Part shown: piece after piece, positions 57,282 through 64,000 of the stretch | Layout of the letters: the number at the start of each line of letters is the position of its first letter | How positions within the stretch are numbered: position 1 is the stretch's first letter | Source: Lomentospora prolificans | Taxonomy: Eukaryota > Ascomycota > Sordariomycetes > Microascales > Microascaceae | Direction of reading: 5' to 3' | DNA length: 64,000 bases | Assembly: GCA_029532625.1 (NCBI GenBank) | Contig: JARFXM010000009.1 | Location: 434,001-498,000 of the forward strand | The notes under the pieces: model-generated | Databases searched by the model: none | Told to the model about the DNA's origin: nothing | What the model saw: the letters and a program-made list of their open reading frames with translations, nothing else | Program-made: the position numbers and the translations under genes

Positions 57282-57571
57282 AAGAGCTGGGCCGAAAAGC
57301 CTAAGTTCGTATTTATGAGATGTTACTTTATATCCCCTGATATAGAAAGGGGGATAGAAAAAAGGAAAAAAAAAAAGGAAATGGCTGTTTAGCAAACCCC
57401 ATTACAAGACGGTAGCGATTATGCTGAATCGAAGCAAAAGTATTATTTGTGTGCTCAACTCTTGCCCACTCATCAAGTGACCGCGTGTGAACCTCTTATC
57501 GTGACCAAACACATTATGATTAGGGTATCTATATCTATTAAATCGCCAGAAACTTCACCAAATTCATACTC

Positions 57572-59148
57572 CTAGGGCGGTGAAACATCAGAAGTTTGTT
57601 CCTCCGACTCTTCAGCAGATGTCCTTTCCAACCTTGCTTGGCCATCCTTGTTTCCTCTGGGTTGGGGATCCTCCTCATGCCTATGGCTCGGTGATGGTGG
57701 TGCATCCTCCATGATGACCTTACGGGGCCAATCAGTAACGGTATCAATTGAATCCCTCGGGAACCACCACTCCAGAAACACAAAGAGTAAATAATCGATG
57801 GTAACCACGAGGCAAAAGAGCTTTCCGGCCCAGATACCGCAGCCGTAATACCGCTTAAGACGGTCTATCATGGCGAAGCTGGGAATGCGGGACCGGGTAT
57901 CCGGGCGGGAGGCGTCGGAGCCGTAAAACTCCGCCTCGGAGATTTCGCCTGTGATGCCGTCGTAGACGCGCTCGGTGCGGGCGGCAACGTCGACCCACGA
58001 GTAGTACGACTTGACCTGCTCGTGGAAGAGCTCAGTGCGGACTTCGCCGGCGCGCATGCGGACTATGGCGCGGCCCGTGGCCGCGACGAGGTCGTCCTCT
58101 TCCGGGTTGGCGAAGACGGTCATGTGCGGGGGAAGCACCTCGGGGATGCCGCCGACGCGGGTAGACACGACGTAGAGGCCGCAGCTGGCGGCCTCGACGA
58201 GGGCTGTGCCAAAGGCCTCGGTGAGGGAGGGGTGAAGGTAGATGTGACCTCTTACGAGGACGTCGCGGACTTCCTCGTGGCGGATGGCGCCGAGCATCTC
58301 GACACGGTCCTGGAGGACGTTTTGCTCAATCATTTGTTGTAGGTCGATGGCTTTTGGGCCGTCGCCGGCGATGATGAAGCGAGTGTTGGGGTGCTCCTCG
58401 AGGATGCGGGGAATGGCGGCTGTGAGGAGGTCGGTGCCCTTGTTGTAGTAGAGGCGAGAGATGACGACGATGGTGATGGTGTCTGAGGGGCGGAGAGGGG
58501 TGATTTTTGTGGAGGGCTTCTTGGGACGGAATGATGCTGATACCAGGGCGTTGGGGATGGCTGAGACCATGAGAGGGTCTAGAGAAGCACGGAGTACTGT
58601 GTTTTCTTTGCTAGAGAAAGGTTCAGTTCCAGAGCTTGAGTTAGAGATGTGTGAAGGGGCACGTACCAGGTATGGCTAACGCAGATGACGTGGTCCACGT
58701 CGCTCAGGGTGAACTTGAGCAACTTGTTCGCAAGAATGCTACCAATATCTGCGAAACCGAAGAGCGAGTGATCCGTATAAACGGTGCGCAGCCCCATGGT
58801 GCGGCCATGAAGAATAGCTTCGTGAGACATGGCGCTCAGCGCGCCATGCCCGTGGACGATCTCAATGCCTTCGCGGATGAAGATATTGCGGAGAATCGGG
58901 AACATGGACCAAACGGTGGGGAAAGCTGCATTTCGGTAGATGACAGCGAAGGGGACGTAGTAGGCCTTGAGGCCGTTGGTGAGGTAGCGGACGCCGCTGC
59001 GATTGCCGTATGCGTGGGTTATGATGACGACCTTGTGGCCGCGGTCGATGAGCTTTGTGGAGACCTGGTATATGTGACTCTCTACACCGCCGGGTTGCGG
59101 ATAGAAGAAGTCGCTCACCATGGCGATGTTGTAGGAGCGGCGAGGCAT
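57572..59148 (-). CDS. GPI3: GPI3/PIG-A, GPI-GlcNAc transferase catalytic subunit
   Basis: Catalytic subunit of the ER-membrane complex that transfers GlcNAc from UDP-GlcNAc to phosphatidylinositol, the first step of GPI-anchor synthesis. Exons on the minus strand, 59148-58667 and 58610-57572, give 506 residues. The start MPRRSYNIAMVSDFFYPQPGG is the canonical family start. A PIGA N-terminal domain (to about 130) contains HGHGALS and YTDHSLFGF. The exon join creates SHTCKENTVLRA, a conserved block. The GT4 glycosyltransferase domain follows with SRLYYNKGTDLL, FIIAGDGPK and the EAFGTALVEAASCGL nucleotide-sugar motif with its EX7E-type glutamates. One membrane anchor lies near 421-442 (LFCLVVTIDYLLFVFLEWWF), then a short polar tail ending SDVSPP. 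The intron (58611-58666) is GT-AG. It diverges from the ER chaperone Lhs1. Confidence 0.95.
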
Positions 59149-60362
59149 CTTGGCGGTGGGTTGGGCGGAGGCCCCGGGGAGAGGATGAGATGGAATGAAA
59201 AGATTAAGGGTATGTATGAGAGATAAGATGTGTAGAATGAGCTGTTGTAAGCTGGGGCGTCTCTTCTATCATTCTAGGATCCCCGGTATAAAGGGTGGAG
59301 TAGTATTATAGAGATCGCTTAAGCTAGGGCGATGCTTCATGAGCAATGGTATGAGACGCAGCCAAAAAAAAAACCTGGGACAGGATAGGAGATAAGGTTC
59401 ACCCAAAGCTCAGGCGCGAAAGTGACACAATAGAGCCTGTAAAGAGGGAAATGAGCGAATCCAGTGATTAGGCCAACTATTCAAACCATCGCAAAACCTT
59501 AATTGTCCGTCGCAAGCAAGTTACGCCTGGGCCTGCCACGTCGTGAGAGTGTCAAATGGGTGGTGATGTTGAAATGCTTGGCACATGGAAGGAACAAAGC
59601 GCTGCTGCTCGTAGATCACCGAGGACTTCTTCCTGCGCGCTGCGCGCTGCGCACTGCCGCACCTGCCAAAAGCAAGAGAAAGCCTGGCTGTGTTAGGCCA
59701 GCCAGCTGGCTAGGAATAATAATGGTCGCGCCTTCTCTCCCAGCGCCCCCTGAGTCCCAATCACTAAATTGAACCAGAATAGCTCCTTCTAGAAGGCACG
59801 GTCAGAGCGGGCACCGCCTGGCCAGGCCATTTACCACCAATAGAAAGTCGGCTTGGCCCAAGGGACTCTGTCGCCAACCTCCCAGGAGCCTTGCAGATTT
59901 GGTACTGTTACATAATAAATATACCCATTCTGTGTGGAGGCGACATGTATCTGCAGGTACCAGTATTCTTCCTCAAAGGACAGCAGAAGCTTAATGTGCT
60001 AGCTGTCCTCTTTTCAGCCTCCATAAGGCCAGATTCCCACATTGAACACTCCAAAGACTTCATGTCTTCTTTCCCCCAAAATCCTTAACTGGACATTTCC
60101 AATTCACTCAATTCATTCTACCTCTGATTCCTTCTTCCTGGCCCGTGGCCATTCACAACCTATTCCTACTTGATGCATCCCCTTCCATAACCCCATTCCA
60201 CAGAACCCAAGTTCGCCCTCTCCCTCTGGAGCTAGGAGCTGTCTTGATTGTCTCTATACCCACCCCTCCATTCTGATAGACTTTCGCGAAATTCTGCGTG
60301 AAGCAGAGACATCCAACCATAAATACGCATTCCTCCGATTTCCACCCAACGAATAATTCACA
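59149..60362. other. Divergent promoter, GPI3 / Lhs1
   Basis: 1.2 kb between two divergent genes for ER proteins. It contains a GCCAGCCAGCTGGC stretch near 59699-59712, which is nearly self-complementary, and CCAATCACTA near 59757, the same decamer that follows the left CCAAT arm near 18991. The final 350 bp before the Lhs1 ATG are C/T-rich, as in a leader. No coding exon is visible. Confidence 0.6.
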
Positions 60363-63353
60363 ATGGCGCTCGTCAGTAAACTATTATCGCCTCTCTCGCT
60401 CTTGCTCGCTAGCGCCTTCTTCCTCTCTACCAATGTCGCCGCCGTCCCTCCAGTCCTCGGCGTCGACTTGGGCACTGAATACATCAAAGCCTCACTCGTG
60501 AAACCTGGCATCCCCCTCGAGATCGTCCTTACCAAGGAGGCCCGAAGGAAAGAGGCTTCCTCGGTCGCATTCAAGCCTGAGCGCGATGGCCTCAAGCCCG
60601 GTACCTATCCAGAGCGTTTCTACGGCTCTGATGCGCTCGCAATGGCCCCACGATTCCCCGCCGACGTCTACCCCAACCTTAAACACATCCTTGGTCTTCC
60701 TTTCGACCACTCCATCGTCCGAGAGTATGCCGCTCGATACCCTGGCCTGCAATTAGAGGAGGACAAGGTCAGAGGAACTGTTTCCCTCAAGAGCAAGGCC
60801 TTCGATGGCGACGAGGAGGCTTGGATGGTCGAGGAGCTCCTCGCCATGCAGCTCCAGAATATCCGAAGCAATGCCGAGTTGCACGCCGGTGACGGATCCT
60901 CTGTTCGATCCATTGTTCTCACCGTACCTCCCTACTTCACGACTGAGGAGAAGCGCGCCTTCGAGCTCGCTGCCGACCTCGCTGGCCTCAAGGTTATGAG
61001 CTTCGTCAGCGACGGCATGGCTGTCGGTCTGCACTATGCCACTTCCAGGCAATTCCCCAACATCAGCGAGGGTGAGAAGCCTGAGTACCACCTTGTATTT
61101 GACATTGGTGCTGGTTCCGCTTCTGCCACTGTCATGAGGTTCCAGAGCCGAACCGTTAAGGACGTCGGCAAATACAACAAGACGATCCAAGAAATTCACG
61201 TTTTGGGAAGTGGCTGGGACAGATCCCTCGGTGGCGACGCTTTCAACTCCCTCATTGTTGACAACCTGGTTAACCAGTTCGTCGAGAGCCCCGCCGGCAA
61301 GGGAGTCTCCGCCACTGCCGAGAAAATCAAGACCGGTGGCCGAACCGCGGCCAAGCTCTTCAAGGAGGCCGAAAAGGCTAGGCACATCCTAAGCGCTAAC
61401 TCCAACACCCAAGGCAGCATCGAGAGTCTCTTCGAGGACGTCGACTTCAAGTACAAGCTCACTCGCGAAGAATTTGAGTCCATGGCGGCGGCTCATGCCG
61501 AGACCATGTCGTCCATTGTCAAGGAAGCTCTTAGCCAGGCCCAGATCGAGGTAACGGACCTTACCTCTGCCATTCTCAATGGCGGTCTGACCAGGACGCC
61601 GTTCGTACAAAAGACTCTCGCCGATGTCCTTGGTTCCTCTGACCTGATCCGCACCAGCGTCAACTCTGATGAAGCCTCCGTCCTAGGTGCTGGCTTCAAG
61701 GCCGCGGATCTCAGTCCCGGATTCAGGGTCAAGGAAATCAGGATTTATGACACCAGCAACTATGCCGCCGGTGTCAAGTACACCAATGCCAAGGAGAAGC
61801 TCCAGCACCAGAAGCTGTGGACTCCTACTTCCCACCTAGGCGGTGCTGAGAAGGAAGTCACTGTCCCCAACCACGAGGATCTAACCATGACTTTCTACCA
61901 GCTCGTCGGAGATGTCGAGCAGGATACCAGCCTATTGACCACCAAGAACCTGACAGCTAGTGTTACTGAGCTCAAGGAGAAGTACTCTTGCGAGGACTCC
62001 GACATCTTCTTCAAGCTTGGCGTCAAGCTTTCTGGCGAAAACGGCGAGGTTGTTGTCACTAAGGCGAGCGTCGAGTGTGAAGGTGAGGTTACCGACAAGG
62101 ATACCATTATGGATGGTGTCAAGAACCTCTTTGGCTTCGGAAAGAAGGACCAGAAGCCCCTCGGCGATGACGCCGCTGCTGATGCCGAGAAGCCAGTCGA
62201 AGCTAGCTCTGAGGAGGCGGATTCTGCCACCGCTGACGCTGCCTCTGAAGAGACCCCTGAGGCTACTCCCGAGCCTCAGGCCGCTGAACCTGAGGGTGAC
62301 GCAGCCGTCACTAAGGAGAAGAAGAAGCAGCTCGTTGTTATTCCCGTGGACTTTGCTCTTGAGAACACCGGTGTCCCAACACTACCCAAGGACCGCATCA
62401 AGAAGCTCAAGGATAGGCTTAAGGCCTTTGACGCTTCCGACAAGGCGAGGGTACTTCGCTCTGAGGCCATGAACCAGCTCGAGGGCTACACCTACAGGGT
62501 CCGTGATGTCTTGGAGAACGAGGACTTCATCACCGCCTCGACCGAAGATGAGCGCACCAACTTACAGAACCTATCCAGCGAGACTAGCGACTGGCTGTAT
62601 GAGGATGGCGCTGATGCTCCCAGGGATGAGCTCCAGAAGCGATTGAAGGCTCTCAAGAGTATCGTCGAGCCCATCCAGAAGAGGATTGACGAGGCTGCCC
62701 AGCGTCCCAAGGCGATCGAATCTCTTAAGGATGCTCTTAGCCAGACTGATACCTTTGTCGAAACTATCAAGAAGCAAATCAAGGAGTACGATGACTGGCA
62801 CTCGTCAGCCTCAGCCGAGTCCGCTTCTTCCACCGAGGAGTCCTCCAGCACTGTCACAGAGGAGCCCTCGAGCGCGGGCGAGTTTGATGGACTTGAGGAT
62901 GACGCCGCCGTGACCGCGTCTCCCAAGGCCCCCACCATGGGTGACGTTCTCGAGGACCGAGGCCCCGTCCCTCCTATCTACACGAGTGAGGATATCGGGA
63001 CCATTGAAAAGCTCGCTGTGGACATCAGGAAGTGGCTCGAGGAGAAGGAGCCCAAGCAGGACGAGCTCCCGCCCACTGCGGACCCCGTGCTCCTTGTCAA
63101 GGATATCAACTCTCGACGGGAGAAGCTTGATAAGGCCGGCATGGAACTTGCCATGAAGGGTGTAAAGAACTTCGAGGCCAAGAACAAGAAGTCGGGCTCT
63201 AAGAAGGCTAAGGCCGACAAGAGCGACAAGAAGGCCAAGGCTGACGAGAAGGCCAAGGAAAAGACCAAGGAGGGACCAACGGACGAAGAGATCCAGGAGA
63301 TGTTGAGGAAGATCCAGGAGGAGGAGGCTAGGGACACACATGATGAGCTGTAA
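60363..63353 (+). CDS. LHS1: Lhs1, ER-lumenal large Hsp70 (GRP170 family)
   Basis: An ER-lumenal Hsp110/GRP170-type chaperone that acts as nucleotide-exchange factor for BiP/Kar2 and helps protein translocation and folding. A single exon of 996 residues. Residues 1-27 form a signal peptide (LLSPLSLLLASAFFLSTNVAA). The nucleotide-binding domain runs from about 30 to 430, with VLGVDLGTEYIKA, LTVPPYFT, DIGAGSASATV and GGLTRTPFVQ. A beta domain follows, then a long acidic A/E/D-rich insert at about 595-660, a helical region (670-820), a second S/E-rich linker and a K-rich tail. The protein ends HDEL, the fungal ER-retrieval signal. Length and insert fit Lhs1/GRP170 and exclude ordinary Kar2/BiP (about 660 residues). 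Induction by the unfolded-protein response is known for the family; I did not identify a definite UPR element upstream. Confidence 0.95.
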   Translation: MALVSKLLSPLSLLLASAFFLSTNVAAVPPVLGVDLGTEYIKASLVKPGIPLEIVLTKEARRKEASSVAFKPERDGLKPGTYPERFYGSDALAMAPRFPADVYPNLKHILGLPFDHSIVREYAARYPGLQLEEDKVRGTVSLKSKAFDGDEEAWMVEELLAMQLQNIRSNAELHAGDGSSVRSIVLTVPPYFTTEEKRAFELAADLAGLKVMSFVSDGMAVGLHYATSRQFPNISEGEKPEYHLVFDIGAGSASATVMRFQSRTVKDVGKYNKTIQEIHVLGSGWDRSLGGDAFNSLIVDNLVNQFVESPAGKGVSATAEKIKTGGRTAAKLFKEAEKARHILSANSNTQGSIESLFEDVDFKYKLTREEFESMAAAHAETMSSIVKEALSQAQIEVTDLTSAILNGGLTRTPFVQKTLADVLGSSDLIRTSVNSDEASVLGAGFKAADLSPGFRVKEIRIYDTSNYAAGVKYTNAKEKLQHQKLWTPTSHLGGAEKEVTVPNHEDLTMTFYQLVGDVEQDTSLLTTKNLTASVTELKEKYSCEDSDIFFKLGVKLSGENGEVVVTKASVECEGEVTDKDTIMDGVKNLFGFGKKDQKPLGDDAAADAEKPVEASSEEADSATADAASEETPEATPEPQAAEPEGDAAVTKEKKKQLVVIPVDFALENTGVPTLPKDRIKKLKDRLKAFDASDKARVLRSEAMNQLEGYTYRVRDVLENEDFITASTEDERTNLQNLSSETSDWLYEDGADAPRDELQKRLKALKSIVEPIQKRIDEAAQRPKAIESLKDALSQTDTFVETIKKQIKEYDDWHSSASAESASSTEESSSTVTEEPSSAGEFDGLEDDAAVTASPKAPTMGDVLEDRGPVPPIYTSEDIGTIEKLAVDIRKWLEEKEPKQDELPPTADPVLLVKDINSRREKLDKAGMELAMKGVKNFEAKNKKSGSKKAKADKSDKKAKADEKAKEKTKEGPTDEEIQEMLRKIQEEEARDTHDEL

Positions 63354-64000
63354 ACGCAGCCTTGTAACGGATACGGTCTTGATGCACTTAGTTTTATTGT
63401 TTCGTCACGCTTTCCTTTTCTAGCATCTCACGAGAGATATAGAGGCATGGCATCGCCGGTGGATGCGGTGTAAATATCCCCCCTTTTCTGTTTCCGGACT
63501 CGGAGTTCTTGAGAGTCCTGCTGGTGTTTCTGATTTTACTCTTTCGCAAACTGTTACAATAGGCATTCTAAATGGGGTTTTTTGTTTTTCTTTTTTTTTC
63601 CTTTGCTTTCGATTTCATATGACGCGAAAGAGGAATTATGACAAGATTACAAGAAATTGGTCACTTCACCCGCTTGTCCAACTACGCAAAATTAATGCGC
63701 TGTCCTACGTGGATTGGTTACACTACGCTCGCTGTCTTAGAATGACTCTGGTACCAAAGAACAGCAATGTAGCAGTAGGCTATTTGCCGATAGCAAGAGG
63801 TTGCTTTTTTCACGAAGCAGACGAGTTGATACCCGATAGGCGACTCATGATCCCAAGCTTGTGCCGGCGTTGGCGTCGCCGGCTGTATCCCGGCCACACA
63901 ACCGGGTTGGCGCAGACGGGAGCGGGCGCCCGCCCTGCACCGTGACAGCAGGAGAGGAAACGTTTCCGAACGTAGGCGGGTTTGGCCAGAGGCGGGTGCA
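63354..64000. other. 3' region of Lhs1 and right end of window
   Basis: No gene is visible. The first 250 bp are T-rich, as expected of a fungal 3' untranslated region. The last 150 bp are GC-rich with short inverted repeats (GCCGGCGTTGGCGTCGCCGGC near 63862-63882) that could be part of a neighbouring feature cut by the window edge. Confidence 0.55.

Noticed and set aside
1..64000. CRISPR array, prophage, secondary-metabolite cluster or intact transposon
   Set aside because: No array of spaced repeats, no viral or transposase motifs, no synthase genes; the gene set is eukaryotic housekeeping.

Overview
The window is nuclear DNA of a filamentous ascomycete (Pezizomycotina; Sordariomycetes-like is a guess). 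Evidence: genes carry few, short introns (about 48-140 bp) with GTANGT-type donors and CTAAC-like branch sites, coding third positions favour C, CT-rich leaders are common, and every recognisable protein is a fungal housekeeping type. I support twelve protein-coding genes plus one degenerate gene fragment. Exon boundaries were worked out by hand from reading frame, splice consensus and family conservation.

Layout. 1-17433: a long stretch with no convincing gene, holding homopolymer tracts and, at about 3.2-4.2 kb, an AT-rich island with a partial open frame. 17434-20839: lipoate-protein ligase (-) and chorismate synthase (+), divergent over a 0.7 kb promoter with a GCN4/CPC1-type site and a nested inverted repeat. 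21381-24920: a large acidic single-pass protein ending in HDEL (-). 26275-33060: mitochondrial phosphate carrier, Vps11 and a POF1/NMNAT-like nucleotidyltransferase, all on +. 34882-38476: a large VNX1-type vacuolar cation/H+ exchanger (-), divergent from proteasome ATPase Rpt6 (+, 40043-41287). 41288-49176: a second long gene-free stretch. 49177-52187: a rhodanese-PTP tyrosine phosphatase (+). 54566-59148: M1 aminopeptidase (+) converging on the GPI3/PIG-A GlcNAc transferase (-). 60363-63353: the ER Hsp70 Lhs1 (+), divergent from GPI3. 63354-64000: no gene seen.

There is no operon, biosynthetic cluster, virus or transposon that I can support. Functional themes that recur are the ER lumen/membrane (Lhs1, GPI3, the HDEL single-pass protein), the vacuole/endolysosome (Vps11, the exchanger) and mitochondria (lipoate ligase, phosphate carrier). 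I found no clearly undescribed system. The items most worth a second look are the HDEL-tailed acidic membrane protein, a GC-AG intron in the lipoate ligase, two long non-coding blocks, a microsatellite-built hairpin in the exchanger 3' region, and a 95-bp tandem duplication across the stop codon of the nucleotidyltransferase.
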